Source: Arachnia rubra
GTDB taxonomy: Bacteria > Actinomycetota > Actinomycetes > Propionibacteriales > Propionibacteriaceae
Reading direction: 5' to 3'
DNA length: 64,000 nt
Assembly (NCBI RefSeq): GCF_019973735.1
Contig: NZ_AP024463.1
Coordinates: 1,488,001 to 1,552,000 of the forward strand
Shown: in pieces, positions 1 to 8,475 of the stretch
Position numbering within the stretch: the stretch's first letter is position 1
Layout of the letters: each line of letters starts with the position of its first letter
Made by a program: the position numbers and the translations under genes
Notes under the pieces: generated by a model
What the model saw: the letters and a program-made list of their open reading frames with translations, nothing else
Databases searched by the model: none
What the model was told of the DNA's origin: nothing

Positions 1-777
1 CTCGGTTTGTTGCACATGGAGATCGTCCGTGAACGCCTAGAACGCGAGTTCGGCCTGGACTTGATCTCCACCGCGCCCAACGTTGTCTACCGCGTCGTCA
101 TGGAGGACGGCACCGAGCACACCGTGACCAATCCATCGGAATATCCCGAGGGCAAGATCTCCGATGTCTATGAACCTGTGGTGCGTGGCACGATCCTGAC
201 CCCGGCTGAGTACATCGGGGCCGTCCTCGAGCTATGCCAGATGCGGCGTGGCGTTCAGCAGGGCCTCGACTACCTGAGCGAGGACCGGGTTGAGATTCGC
301 TACACCCTGCCGCTGGCTGAGATCGTCTTCGATTTCTTCGATGCCCTGAAGTCACGCACCAAGGGTTACGCGTCTCTTGACTACGAACCCGATGGTGAAC
401 AGGTGTCTGACCTGGTGAAGGTGGACATCCTCCTCCACGGCGACCCCGTCGACGCCTTCTCAGCGATCGTCCACAAGGACAAGGCCTACTCCTATGGCCT
501 GAAAATGGCGGGCAAACTCAAGGAACTCATTCCGCGCCAACAGTTCGAGGTGCCGATCCAGGCGGCCATCGGGTCGCGGGTCATAGCCCGGGAAACCATC
601 CGGGCCATGCGCAAGGACGTGCTGGCGAAGTGCTACGGCGGCGACATCTCCCGCAAACGCAAGCTTCTGGAGAAACAGAAGGAGGGCAAGAAGCGGATGA
701 AGATGGTGGGTCGCGTCGAGGTGCCGCAGGAAGCCTTCGTGGCCGCCCTGTCCACATCGGAGACCACCAAGAAGTAG
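1..777 (+). CDS. lepA: Elongation factor 4 (LepA), C-terminal part
   Basis: Ribosome-associated GTPase EF4/LepA, which acts on elongating or assembling ribosomes in the cytoplasm. Only the last 258 codons lie in the window; the reading frame is open from base 1 and begins inside domain III with the translational-GTPase motif GLLHMEI. Domain V and the LepA-specific C-terminal domain follow (YASLDYEP, then [14 protein letters not shown] and a Lys/Arg-rich tail with [18 protein letters not shown]). The GTPase domain lies off the left edge. A strong hairpin 47 bp after the stop probably ends the transcript. Family identity is clear; only the N-terminus is missing. Confidence 0.95.
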   Translation, partial: LGLLHMEIVRERLEREFGLDLISTAPNVVYRVVMEDGTEHTVTNPSEYPEGKISDVYEPVVRGTILTPAEYIGAVLELCQMRRGVQQGLDYLSEDRVEIRYTLPLAEIVFDFFDALKSRTKGYASLDYEPDGEQVSDLVKVDILLHGDPVDAFSAIVHKDKAYSYGLKMAGKLKELIPRQQFEVPIQAAIGSRVIARETIRAMRKDVLAKCYGGDISRKRKLLEKQKEGKKRMKMVGRVEVPQEAFVAALSTSETTKK

Positions 778-824
778 GGCGCAGGGCTCCTGGAGCACCA
801 GGCAATCAACCGGGACAACTGGGA

Positions 825-856
825 CTCTCGCGCTGACGTTCATCTCAGCGCGAGAG
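825..856. terminator. Hairpin between lepA and the ABC permease
   Basis: A perfect 12-bp inverted repeat, CTCTCGCGCTGA at 825-836 and its complement at 845-856, with an 8-nt loop. It sits between two convergent genes, so it can end transcription from either side. No clear U-tract follows, so it is a GC-rich terminator candidate rather than a textbook one. Confidence 0.65.
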
Positions 857-1004
857 GTTACGCCCCGGACAAGGTGGCGGATCCCTCGTGGATCTCCCAC
901 GTGGTTGCCTTTGACCGGCCCCGTCGCTGGAACTGCCCTACTGGGAACACACTGAACCGCTGTTGTGGCACGACGAGTGCTCCTACACCGGAGGTGAGGC
1001 CGGT

Positions 1005-1829
1005 TCAGCGCAGTCCGGAAGTGGTCAGCCCCTGGACCAGGAAACGCTGCAGGAACAAGAAGACCACCAGCATCGGCAGGATCGCGATCAGCGAACCCAT
1101 GAAAAGCTCCGGGTAGCGCACGTTCTGGCTGGTCATGTACTGGCTGAGCGCCACCTGGACGGTGCGCGTCGCCTCGCGGCCAACCAGCGAGGGCCACAGG
1201 AAGGCGTTCCACGACCCGATCAGCACGATCGTCCCGACCGCTGCGACGGTGCCCGTGGAGTTCGGCACCACGATCCGCCAGAAGGCCGTGAACGGGTTGC
1301 AGCCGTCCATCAGCGCCGCGTCCTCCAGCTCGGATGGGAAATCCAGGAAGGCCTGCCGGAACAGGTAGGTAGCGAAGGCGGAGAACATGCCCGGGATCAC
1401 CAGTCCCCGGAACGAGTCGATCCAACCGAACTGTGCAGTGATGATGAACATCGGGATGAATGTGGTGGCCGCGGGCACCATTAGGGTGAACACCGTCAGC
1501 CCCAGCACCATTCTCGACAGCCGGTGGGTGAAACGCGCCAGCCCATATCCAGCCATCAGGGAGATCACTACGGTGCCCACCGTCTGCAGGATGGTCATGA
1601 TCGCCGAATTCAACAACCCTTTCAACACACCCGTCGAGTCGGAGGACAGCATCGATTCCAGATTGGCCAGGTTGAGCTGGTCGGGCAGCCAGTTCCAGCG
1701 GGGAGCGGTGATGTTCTGGTTCGTGGAAAAGGCGTTCCGGATGATCACGTAGAACGGCAGCAGGAAGAGCAGGGCCAGCGCCGTGGCCAATCCGTAACGC
1801 AGCGCCGTGACGAGCCGGGAGGATCTCAT
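1005..1829 (-). CDS. Carbohydrate ABC transporter permease (MalG type)
   Basis: Inner-membrane permease of a CUT1-type sugar importer, 274 aa. Hydrophobic segments start near residue 12, and the cytoplasmic EAA loop that docks the ATPase is visible around 168-190 (ELEDAALMDG then FWRIVVPNS), which places it in the MalG/UgpE class. The start ATG at 1829 overlaps the stop of the upstream permease in an ATGA. The frame is open further upstream, but that part is only the shadow of the partner gene. It is last in a three-gene operon with a binding protein and a second permease. No ATPase is encoded here, so a shared MsmK/UgpC-type ATPase elsewhere probably powers it. The substrate cannot be read from sequence. 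Confidence 0.92.
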   Translation of the reverse strand: MRSSRLVTALRYGLATALALLFLLPFYVIIRNAFSTNQNITAPRWNWLPDQLNLANLESMLSSDSTGVLKGLLNSAIMTILQTVGTVVISLMAGYGLARFTHRLSRMVLGLTVFTLMVPAATTFIPMFIITAQFGWIDSFRGLVIPGMFSAFATYLFRQAFLDFPSELEDAALMDGCNPFTAFWRIVVPNSTGTVAAVGTIVLIGSWNAFLWPSLVGREATRTVQVALSQYMTSQNVRYPELFMGSLIAILPMLVVFLFLQRFLVQGLTTSGLR

Positions 1830-2719
1830 CCGCGCTGCCTCCCCAACACCCAGTTCTGCAACAGACCGAAAACCACGATGATGCTCGCCAGGATCATCGT
1901 CCCGGCACCCCCAACCCCCAGGTCCTGCTGCCCGCCCCCCAGGGCGGTCAGGTACAGGTGTACCAGCGGTGGACGACCGTAGGGCGGGTAGGAGCCGATG
2001 GAGCCCAGCAGGTTGTAGAACTCGTCGAAGGCCTGGAAGGCCCCGATCAGCAGAAGCATGATCACCGCTGCCGAGGTGGCGCGCAGCTGAGGGAGGGTGA
2101 TGTGACGCAGCATCCGCCAGCCGTGTGCCCCGTCGAGTGCTGCCGCCTCGTAGGTTTCGGGTGGGATGCGTTGCAGGCCTGCGATGAACAGGATCATGTA
2201 GAACCCGGCCTGCAGCCACAGGCGCACCGTGACCAGGGCGATCCAGTAAAGGTTGTCGCCACCACCGAGCCAGTTCACCGCATCCCCGCCGAAGGCCCGG
2301 ATCAAGGAGTTCAACAAACCGAAACGGGTTCCGGAGAAAAACCCGAACCGCCACACCAGGGCCGCAACCACGTAGGAGACCGCGGTCGGGATGAAGAAAG
2401 CGGAACGGAAGAAGGCCTGCCCCCACTTCAGCCCGTTCAGCAGCAGCGCCAACCCCAGCGAGCACACGTAGGTGAGCGGCACGATGAACACAGCGAACGC
2501 GGCGAACACCAGCAGCGAATCCCGGAACAGGGGATCACCCAGCAGCTGCGCGTAATTGTCGAAACCGACGAAACGCGTCGGGGTGAGCGTTTGGTGGGCC
2601 TCGTGGAGGGACAGCCAGGCGCTCCACAGGATTGGGATGTAGACGAACACCAGCAAACCCAGGGCGAACGGCCCCACGAATACCGGGAACCAGAGTTCCC
2701 GGCGCCGGATCAGATTCAC
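1826..2719 (-). CDS. Carbohydrate ABC transporter permease (MalF/UgpA type)
   Basis: First permease of the sugar importer, 297 aa from the GTG at 2719. That GTG overlaps the stop of the binding-protein gene (GTGA). The protein opens with a short basic stretch (NLIRRREL) and a first membrane helix. The EAA loop is at about 189-210 (ETYEAAALDG, then LRHITLP). An upstream in-frame ATG at 2848 would add 43 residues that read as the binding-protein gene in another frame, so I reject it. The tight coupling on both sides indicates one polycistronic mRNA for a 1:1:1 complex. Confidence 0.92.
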   Translation of the reverse strand: MNLIRRRELWFPVFVGPFALGLLVFVYIPILWSAWLSLHEAHQTLTPTRFVGFDNYAQLLGDPLFRDSLLVFAAFAVFIVPLTYVCSLGLALLLNGLKWGQAFFRSAFFIPTAVSYVVAALVWRFGFFSGTRFGLLNSLIRAFGGDAVNWLGGGDNLYWIALVTVRLWLQAGFYMILFIAGLQRIPPETYEAAALDGAHGWRMLRHITLPQLRATSAAVIMLLLIGAFQAFDEFYNLLGSIGSYPPYGRPPLVHLYLTALGGGQQDLGVGGAGTMILASIIVVFGLLQNWVLGRQRG

Positions 2720-3978
2720 CCCTTCAGTTTCGCGAGCTCGGTGGCGGCCAGTTCCGCGAAACCTGCGAAGGCCTGAACCGGGTCCTGGCCCTGCACCACC
2801 ACATTGCTGATGGCCGCGGAATAGGTGTCTCCCAGGGAACCCGACCACATGATGTCGTTGGCGAAGCCATGGCTCCCGACGAACTCGGCGGCCTTGGCCC
2901 CGGGACCGGACTGCAATTTCTTGGCCGTGGCCACGAGCGACTTACGGGCCGGGATGTGGGTGCCATAGGAATCGGAGAAGTCCAGCTGCTTGTCGGTCTG
3001 ATCGATCCAGAGCCATTTCACGAACTCCTTGGCCGCCGCGGCATTCTTTCCCTTGGCAGCAACGCAGGAGCCGAAGGCCCCGAAAGGCACCGCGACCCGC
3101 CCCTTCGCGCCGATCGCGGGGAAAGGCAGTACCCCGACGTCATCGCCGTGGGCGGCGATGATGTCGGGCAGCGACCACAGGCCACCCCACTGCATCGCTG
3201 TCTCGCCGTTGACGAAGGCGGCACCGGAGAACCAGTCGGCCGAGGCCGCCTTCAGCAGCCCGTTGGACTGGTAGAAGTCTCTGTAGGCGGAAAGGGCCGC
3301 GTAGAAATCATCGGTGAGGAAGGCCGCGGCGGTGCGATCCGCATCGAGCTGGTCGTGGCCCGAGGCCCAGATCAGCAGGGTCCCCAAAACATCCACCCCG
3401 CCCTTGTTGCCGGCGAAGAACCCACCCATGTCCGAGGTGGCCACGGCATTCGCCGCCTTCACCAGGTCATCGAAGGTAGCGGGGGCGGCCACCCCAGCGG
3501 CCTGCAGCAGGGAAGGTCGGTAGTAGAGCAGCTGCATGTCGATGGTCTGCGGGATGCCGTGGATCTTCCCGTCGAAGGTGAAACGCTTGATGACGGCCTC
3601 GTTGAAGTCATCACGCACCGGGGCGATCATTTCGGTCAGGTCCTCCAGCTGCCCGGAACGGATCATGTCGAGGGAACCGCCCTGCTCCACCTCGAACACA
3701 TCGGGAACGTCGTTGGTGAGCAACTGGGCGGCGAGAATGCTTCCGTAGTCGCCGGGATTCCACTTCACGTCGACTTTCGCGGCGGTGTATTCGGCGGCGT
3801 AGCGTTCGACTGCCTCCTTCACCCCTTCCTCCCCGTACTGGTGGTACCACTGGGTCAGGGCCGGGCCGCCACCCGACGACTCTTTGCCACCGAGCCCGGT
3901 GTTGGAGCCGCAGGCGCTGAGGGCGGCCGCCGCGGCGAGGCCGCCAAATCCTAGGACGCTTCGACGAGTCAGGTTCAT
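2716..3978 (-). CDS. Sugar ABC transporter substrate-binding lipoprotein
   Basis: Extracellular solute-binding protein of family 1, 420 aa, tethered to the outer face of the membrane. The N-terminus has a twin-arginine-like pair (NLTRRSVLG), a hydrophobic stretch and a lipobox LSAC with Cys23 as the lipidation site. The mature part looks like a maltose/multiple-sugar binding protein: the QWYHQYGEEG opening, WASGHDQL, NGETAMQWGG in the middle, and a C-terminal helix rich in Ala and Leu. It is the first gene of the importer operon. No regulator is adjacent; hemW is divergent. Confidence 0.92.
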   Translation of the reverse strand: MNLTRRSVLGFGGLAAAAALSACGSNTGLGGKESSGGGPALTQWYHQYGEEGVKEAVERYAAEYTAAKVDVKWNPGDYGSILAAQLLTNDVPDVFEVEQGGSLDMIRSGQLEDLTEMIAPVRDDFNEAVIKRFTFDGKIHGIPQTIDMQLLYYRPSLLQAAGVAAPATFDDLVKAANAVATSDMGGFFAGNKGGVDVLGTLLIWASGHDQLDADRTAAAFLTDDFYAALSAYRDFYQSNGLLKAASADWFSGAAFVNGETAMQWGGLWSLPDIIAAHGDDVGVLPFPAIGAKGRVAVPFGAFGSCVAAKGKNAAAAKEFVKWLWIDQTDKQLDFSDSYGTHIPARKSLVATAKKLQSGPGAKAAEFVGSHGFANDIMWSGSLGDTYSAAISNVVVQGQDPVQAFAGFAELAATELAKLKG

Positions 3979-4037
3979 GCCCAGAGTCTTTCACCAAACG
4001 CCCCCGGTTTGGGGCAGGGGAGGGAATTTGAGCACTG

Positions 4038-4043
4038 TATATT
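4038..4043 (+). promoter_or_regulatory. -10 element of hemW (leaderless)
   Basis: TATATT ends 6 nt before the GTG at 4050, so the predicted +1 coincides with the start codon. No Shine-Dalgarno sequence is visible before that GTG. Confidence 0.5.
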
Positions 4044-4049
4044 TTCCCG

Positions 4050-5258
4050 GTGGCCAATCAGCTGCCTGCCGGAGACCCGGTGCCTCTCGACGGGACCCTG
4101 CCCGGTTCCGCGCTGGCCGAGCTGCCGGAACGGTCGTTCTCCGTCTACCTGCACGTCCCCTTCTGCCACAGCCGCTGCGGGTACTGCGACTTCAACACCT
4201 ACACCGCATCCGAGCTGCGGGGCATGTCCACGGGCGACTATCTCACGGCGGCGCTGCGGGAGATCGACCTCGCGGCCCGGGTGCTCGGCGGTGGGACCCC
4301 CGAGGTGGACACGGTCTTCGTCGGCGGCGGCACCCCGACCATGCTTCCGGCGGGGGAGGTGTCGCGGCTCCTGGATGCCGTCCGGGAGCGTTTCGGCCTG
4401 GCCCGCGACGCCGAGATCACCACCGAGGCCAACCCCGAGACCGTGACCCCGGAATACCTCCGGCGACTTCGGGAAGCCGGTTTCACGCGGATATCGCTGG
4501 GAATGCAGTCAGCGGTGCCGCACGTCCTGGAAGTCCTGGAACGGGCACACACCCCGGGACGCGGCATCGATGCGGCACGCTGGGCCCGGCAGGCCGGTTT
4601 CGAGCACGTCAGCCTGGACCTGATCTTCGGGACCCCGGGTGAATCCAGGACCGACTGGGAGAAGAGCCTCGAAGCGGTGGCCGCGGCACCCGTCGACCAC
4701 GTCTCCGCCTATTCACTCATCGTGGAGCAGGGAACCCGCCTGGCGATGCGGGTGCGCAGGGGTGAGGTGCCGATGCCGGACGACGACGAACTCGCCGAGA
4801 AATACCTGATGACCGAGCAACACCTGACGGCGCTGGGATTCAGCAACTATGAGACCAGCAACTGGGGCCACGGCCAGGCGGCGCGCTGCCGGCACAACCT
4901 GGCCTACTGGCGGGGCGGGAACTGGTGGGGCATCGGGCCGGGCGCCCACAGCCACATCGGGGGAGTCAGGTTCTGGAACCGCAAACACCCGCGCAGTTAC
5001 GCGGCCGCCCTGGCCGACGGCCACACCCCGGCTCAGGGCAGGGAGGTGCTGTCCTTGGAGGATCGCCGGGTGGAGCGGGTGATGCTCGAACTCCGGCTGG
5101 CCGAAGGGCTGCCGCTGGGGGTGCTCACCGAAACCGAATCTGCCCGGGTTGAAGGGATTGTTGCCGAAGGATTGGGAGTAGTGGAGGAGGGACGGCTCTC
5201 GCTCACCCTGCGTGGTCGGCTCCTGGCCGACGGTGTGGTGCTGCGGCTGCTCGACTGA
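4050..5258 (+). CDS. hemW: HemW-like radical SAM heme chaperone
   Basis: Radical SAM protein of the HemW group, 402 aa, thought to carry heme rather than to oxidise coproporphyrinogen. The cluster-binding CX3CX2C motif is CHSRCGYC (Cys39, Cys43, Cys46), followed by DFNTY. It lacks the fourth cysteine typical of true HemN, which favours the HemW assignment. FVGGGTPTML, TTEANPE and the SAM-binding FTRISLGMQS segment follow, and the C-terminal HemN domain ends the protein. GTG at 4050 is chosen because a -10 hexamer ends 6 nt upstream. Its last 226 bp are overlapped on the other strand by the WYL regulator. Confidence 0.9.
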   Translation: MANQLPAGDPVPLDGTLPGSALAELPERSFSVYLHVPFCHSRCGYCDFNTYTASELRGMSTGDYLTAALREIDLAARVLGGGTPEVDTVFVGGGTPTMLPAGEVSRLLDAVRERFGLARDAEITTEANPETVTPEYLRRLREAGFTRISLGMQSAVPHVLEVLERAHTPGRGIDAARWARQAGFEHVSLDLIFGTPGESRTDWEKSLEAVAAAPVDHVSAYSLIVEQGTRLAMRVRRGEVPMPDDDELAEKYLMTEQHLTALGFSNYETSNWGHGQAARCRHNLAYWRGGNWWGIGPGAHSHIGGVRFWNRKHPRSYAAALADGHTPAQGREVLSLEDRRVERVMLELRLAEGLPLGVLTETESARVEGIVAEGLGVVEEGRLSLTLRGRLLADGVVLRLLD

Positions 5259-6208
5259 GCGGCCTCGGCGAACTCCGCGGCCAGGCCCGCCAGGGCGGTT
5301 CGCAGGGAGTTGCCGCGCACCACGCGCAGTTCGGCTCCCAGCGAGCGCGCGAGACCGACGAGATGCCAGGCCATGTGGTCGGGGTCGTCGTCCCCCACCC
5401 GCAGCGTCGAGACCCCGTCGTGCTCCTCCAACAACTCGAAATGGCGTTCCGGGATCCTGTTTTCCAAGACCTGTGAGGGACAGGTGAGCGTCACCACCGC
5501 CTCATGTGGCCAGTGGTCCGGGCGGCGGCCCAGCAGCATGTCGCGGGGGCTGGGTGGGGTGCGGGGAGTGAAGGTGAAGGTGAGAACATGCACCCGGTTC
5601 ATGCGGTCCAGCCGGAAGAGCCGCCAATCGGAACGCAACCGGTCGAAGGCGATCAGATACCACTTCCCGGCCTGGGTGAGCAGCTGAGCGGGTTCCACGT
5701 CCCGTTCGGACTCCTCCCCGTCGCCGCGCACGTAGTTGATCCGCGCCAGGCGGTGGTCGCGTTTGGCCTTCGCCAGCGCCGCCAAGGGCTGCCAGGAAAT
5801 CCCGGGGCGGGTGGCTGGCAACGTCGTCACGGCCTCCGAAACCGCCGCGACCTCGGGACGGATCCGTGCGGGCAACACCTGGTCGAGTTTCGCCAGGGCC
5901 CGCAACGCGGCCTCCCCGATCTGGTCCCTGCCATCCATGGCGGCCATCCTCAGGCAAGCCGTCAGGGCGATGGCCTCGTCGTCGTCGAGCACCAGCGGCG
6001 GCAGGGCGCGACCACCCGACATGCGGTATCCACCGTCCAGACCCTGCACGCTGTCCACCTGGTAGCCGAGCTCCCGGAGCCTGATGACGTCACGCCGGAC
6101 GGTTCGCTGCGTGACGCCGAGCCGCTCCGCCAGCTCGGATCCCGTCCACGTGGAGCGGGACTCGAGCAGCCCGAGCAGCCGCAGTACCCGGTGGGTGATC
6201 TCGCTCAT
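5033..6208 (-). CDS. WYL-domain transcriptional regulator with antisense-derived tail
   Basis: DNA-binding regulator, 391 aa. Residues 1-60 form an HTH_11 winged helix (GVTQRTVRRDVIRLRELGY, then GGYRMSGG). The WYL domain carries GKWYLIAFDRLRSDWRLFRLDR from about 181, with WYL itself at 183-185, and a WCX-like C-terminal region follows to about 318. The normal family ending would lie near AEFAEAAQSS. Here the frame continues 73 residues into DNA antisense to hemW, giving a low-complexity Ser/Arg/Pro tail with no domain. The divergent DinB-like gene and a short inverted repeat between them suggest it controls that gene and itself. Identity is secure; whether the tail is folded or tolerated read-through is unknown. 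Confidence 0.88.
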   Translation of the reverse strand: MSEITHRVLRLLGLLESRSTWTGSELAERLGVTQRTVRRDVIRLRELGYQVDSVQGLDGGYRMSGGRALPPLVLDDDEAIALTACLRMAAMDGRDQIGEAALRALAKLDQVLPARIRPEVAAVSEAVTTLPATRPGISWQPLAALAKAKRDHRLARINYVRGDGEESERDVEPAQLLTQAGKWYLIAFDRLRSDWRLFRLDRMNRVHVLTFTFTPRTPPSPRDMLLGRRPDHWPHEAVVTLTCPSQVLENRIPERHFELLEEHDGVSTLRVGDDDPDHMAWHLVGLARSLGAELRVVRGNSLRTALAGLAAEFAEAAQSSSRSTTPSARSRPRRVSESRPSSTTPNPSATIPSTRADSVSVSTPSGSPSASRSSSITRSTRRSSKDSTSLP

Positions 6209-6231
6209 GAACCCAAGCCTCGCACGGGTAG

Positions 6232-6248
6232 CGGACAGGATCTGTCCG
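6232..6248. promoter_or_regulatory. Inverted repeat between WYL regulator and DinB-like gene
   Basis: CGGACAG (6232-6238), a 3-nt spacer GAT, then CTGTCCG (6242-6248): perfect 7-bp arms in the 86-bp divergent intergenic region. It is a plausible operator for the WYL regulator or a local activator site; this is inferred from position and symmetry only. Confidence 0.45.
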
Positions 6249-6294
6249 GATTGTGCGGCAACGTTGGTGTCGAACGAACCGAACAGGAGGAAAC

Positions 6295-6852
6295 ATGTAC
6301 TTCCCGGCCATCCACGATGAACGCACCACGCTGCGGAACTACCAACAGGTGCAGCTCCAGGCCATCCGGGACGCCGCCCACGGGCTGACCGATGAACAGG
6401 CCCGGCGGCAACCCCTGGCCTCGGTGTTCTCCGTCTCCGGGGTGATCAAGCACTGCTCCTACGTCCTGCGCAGCCGGCTCGCGGCGGCCGGTGTCCTGGA
6501 CGCGAAGCCCGGCTACGAGGACTTCATGGCCAGTTTCACCCCCGGCGAGAATGAGGATCTCACCACGCTCCTCGAGGACTACGACAGGCTCTGCGAACAG
6601 TACCTGAAGCTGGTGGAGGAGACCGATCTGGATCAGGTGGTGCAGGTCCCGCCCGCTCCCTGGTACGGACGCAACGAATCCGATGAGGCGACCATGCGCT
6701 ACCTCATCGTCCACAACCTGGCGGAGTTCGCCCGGCACGCAGGACATGCGGACATCATCCGGGAGCAGATCGATGGCGCCAAGGCCGCGGAACTCAACGC
6801 GGCCGTGGAGGGTCGACCCGCCAACAAGTTCGTAGCGCCCTGGAAGAAATGA
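6295..6852 (+). CDS. DinB-like DUF664 family protein
   Basis: 185-aa helical-bundle protein of the DinB/DUF664 group, which includes mycothiol-dependent, metal-binding enzymes of Actinobacteria. The start ATG at 6295 is set by AGGAGG at 6285-6290 with a 4-nt spacer. Recognisable parts are ERTTLRNYQQVQLQAIRDAAHGL near the N-terminus, SVSGVIKHCSYV with a candidate metal-ligand His, and the late helix IVHNLAEFARHAGHADIIREQ with clustered His residues. The third-helix HAGHAD pattern is usual for this fold. It is divergent from the WYL regulator. The substrate is unknown; detoxification by thiol transfer is only a family-level guess. Confidence 0.82.
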   Translation: MYFPAIHDERTTLRNYQQVQLQAIRDAAHGLTDEQARRQPLASVFSVSGVIKHCSYVLRSRLAAAGVLDAKPGYEDFMASFTPGENEDLTTLLEDYDRLCEQYLKLVEETDLDQVVQVPPAPWYGRNESDEATMRYLIVHNLAEFARHAGHADIIREQIDGAKAAELNAAVEGRPANKFVAPWKK

Positions 6853-6903
6853 CCCGGTCTGATTGGGGGGGGCGCCGGGAAGCCGGCGTCCCCAACCGGG
6901 TCA
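6850..6903. terminator. Long GC-rich hairpin covering the DUF664 stop codon
   Basis: A nested stem: TGACCCGG (6850-6857) pairs with CCGGGTCA (6896-6903), TTGGGG (6863-6868) with CCCCAA (6890-6895), and CGCCGG (6873-6878) with CCGGCG (6883-6888). The TGA at its foot is the stop codon of the DinB-like gene. Because the next gene is convergent, it probably acts as a bidirectional terminator. Confidence 0.65.
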
Positions 6904-6990
6904 CAGGTGTTGCTCGGCCCAGCGGCCATGGATCGGGGCGAGATCAAAACCCAACAGGACCCGGCCAGAGTGCTTCATGGGTGCGATCCC

Positions 6991-7662
6991 TCACCCCTCA
7001 CGCATGATCGGGGGGTGGAGGCCGCCCGCGGTTCCTGCGCGGTAGAGGGCAGCGGGTCTCCCTCGACCGCCGCTGCGGGTTCCGCACTCGACGACGAACC
7101 CCCGCGAGCCCAGAACCTTGCGTGAGAAGTTCCGGGCGTCGACCTCGACGCCCCAGGCCGCCTCGTAGACCTGGCGCAGTTCGGTCATGGTGAACTGCGG
7201 TCCGCAGAACCGGGTGGCGATCGTCGTGTACTCCAGCTTTGCGCGGGCACGCTCAATCCCGGCCCGCAGGATCTCATCATGGTCGAAGGCCAGCGCGGGG
7301 ACGTCCTGCACCGGGCACCACCGGGCCCCAGCCGCGTCCGAACCCGGGGTTAGTCCGCCCAGGGATGCCGCCAGCGCCAGGTGAGCCACCGAGATGACAC
7401 GCCCCCTGGGATCGCGGCCCGGATCCCCGAAGGTGGCGAGCTGCTCCAGATGAGTCGCCCCAAGATCCAGGCCGGTTTCCTCGACCAGCTCGCGCCGAGC
7501 CGCTCCGATCACTGACTCCTCCTGCAGAACGAAGCCACCCGGCAGAGCCGGTGCCCCCTCGAAGGGGGCGATGCCCCGCTCGACCAGAGCGACCTGCAAC
7601 CTGCCATCGGTGATGGTCAGGACGACGATGTCGACGGCGACGGCCATGAGAGGAGCTTGCAC
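6991..7662 (-). CDS. Nudix hydrolase with C-terminal winged helix (NrtR-like)
   Basis: 223 aa. Residues 1-140 form a Nudix domain with a complete Nudix box at about 43-65 (GX5E, then RELVEETGL). The C-terminal part (FTMTELRQVYEAAWG, DARNFSRKVL, GRGRPAALYR) is the winged-helix module typical of the NrtR/YjhB group, whose members bind ADP-ribose-type ligands and often repress NAD genes. The Nudix box keeps its acidic residues, so it may also hydrolyse substrate. GTG at 7662 is supported by TAGTCT 6 nt upstream; ATG at 7647 is the alternative. No NAD genes lie nearby, so the target is unknown. Confidence 0.87.
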   Translation of the reverse strand: MQAPLMAVAVDIVVLTITDGRLQVALVERGIAPFEGAPALPGGFVLQEESVIGAARRELVEETGLDLGATHLEQLATFGDPGRDPRGRVISVAHLALAASLGGLTPGSDAAGARWCPVQDVPALAFDHDEILRAGIERARAKLEYTTIATRFCGPQFTMTELRQVYEAAWGVEVDARNFSRKVLGSRGFVVECGTRSGGRGRPAALYRAGTAGGLHPPIMREG

Positions 7663-7668
7663 ACCCCA

Positions 7669-7674
7669 AGACTA
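7669..7674 (-). promoter_or_regulatory. -10 element of the Nudix gene (leaderless)
   Basis: On the minus strand TAGTCT ends 6 nt before the GTG at 7662, placing the predicted +1 on the start codon. Confidence 0.5.
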
Positions 7675-7731
7675 AGAGATCCCGCCGGTGACGCCACGCC
7701 TTATAGACCTCTGGGGCAGCGATGGTCAAAG

Positions 7732-7737
7732 TAGATT
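7732..7737 (+). promoter_or_regulatory. -10 element of the SDR gene (leaderless)
   Basis: TAGATT ends 6 nt before the ATG at 7744; no ribosome binding site precedes that ATG. Confidence 0.5.
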
Positions 7738-7743
7738 CTATTC

Positions 7744-8433
7744 ATGACGTATCAGCCTGTAGCCCTCGTGACCGGAGCCACTCGCGGGATCGGCCGTGCT
7801 GTGGCGGCCGAGCTCTCCACCACGCACCGGATCCTGGTGGGGGGACGTGACCAGTCCTCGGTAGCTCAGCTTGTCACTGAGCTCGATGACGCCGCCCCCT
7901 TCGTCTGCGACCTGACCAGGGAGGACGAGGTGGCGGAGGCATGTGCTGGGATAACACGCCTTGACGTGCTGGTGCACTCCGCGGGAGTCGTGGCATCGGG
8001 GAAGATCGGAGCCGCGTCCCGGGAGCTGTGGCGTGAGGTCTTTGAAACCAATGTCTTCGCGGTGGCCGACCTCACCCGCCTTCTCCTGCCTGCGCTTGAG
8101 GCCGCGAAAGGCCTTGTGATTGCCATCAACTCCGGGGCCGGATTCACCTCAAGCCCCGGGGGTGGCATCTATGCCGGCTCCAAGTTCGCTCTGCGAGCGC
8201 TCACCGACGCACTACGCGAAGAGGTGCGCGGCACGGTGCGGGTCTGCTCCATCCATCCTGGCCGGACGGACACCGACATGCAGCGCGAACTTCAGGCCGC
8301 GGTGGGCAATGAGAACTATGACGGAACACTCTATGTCGCCCCCGAGTCAGTGGCGGCAGCCGTCCGGCTGGCAGTCGATACCCCGGCGAATGCCACCATC
8401 GAGCAGCTGAGCATCCGCCCCAGCATCTCCTGA
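7744..8433 (+). CDS. Short-chain dehydrogenase/reductase
   Basis: NAD(P)-dependent oxidoreductase of the classical SDR family, 229 aa, a normal length. The Rossmann nucleotide motif TGATRGIG is at 10-17, followed by the NSAG-like VHSAG segment. The catalytic residues are Ser130 (INSGAG), Tyr143 and Lys147 (YAGSK). GR after the second strand (LVGGRD) suggests NADPH preference. HPGRTDTDM follows the active site. It is a single gene divergent from the Nudix gene and preceded by a start-proximal -10 box. The substrate is not predictable. Confidence 0.9.
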   Translation: MTYQPVALVTGATRGIGRAVAAELSTTHRILVGGRDQSSVAQLVTELDDAAPFVCDLTREDEVAEACAGITRLDVLVHSAGVVASGKIGAASRELWREVFETNVFAVADLTRLLLPALEAAKGLVIAINSGAGFTSSPGGGIYAGSKFALRALTDALREEVRGTVRVCSIHPGRTDTDMQRELQAAVGNENYDGTLYVAPESVAAAVRLAVDTPANATIEQLSIRPSIS

Positions 8434-8475
8434 GCTGGGCCGCCGCGCTACTGGGTGGCGGATCGCCTTGGTCCT

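Noticed and set aside
460..1425. Long minus-strand frame overlapping the end of lepA and the ABC permease
   Set aside because: It is antisense or off-frame to two clear genes, with no domain; long shadow frames are common at this GC content.
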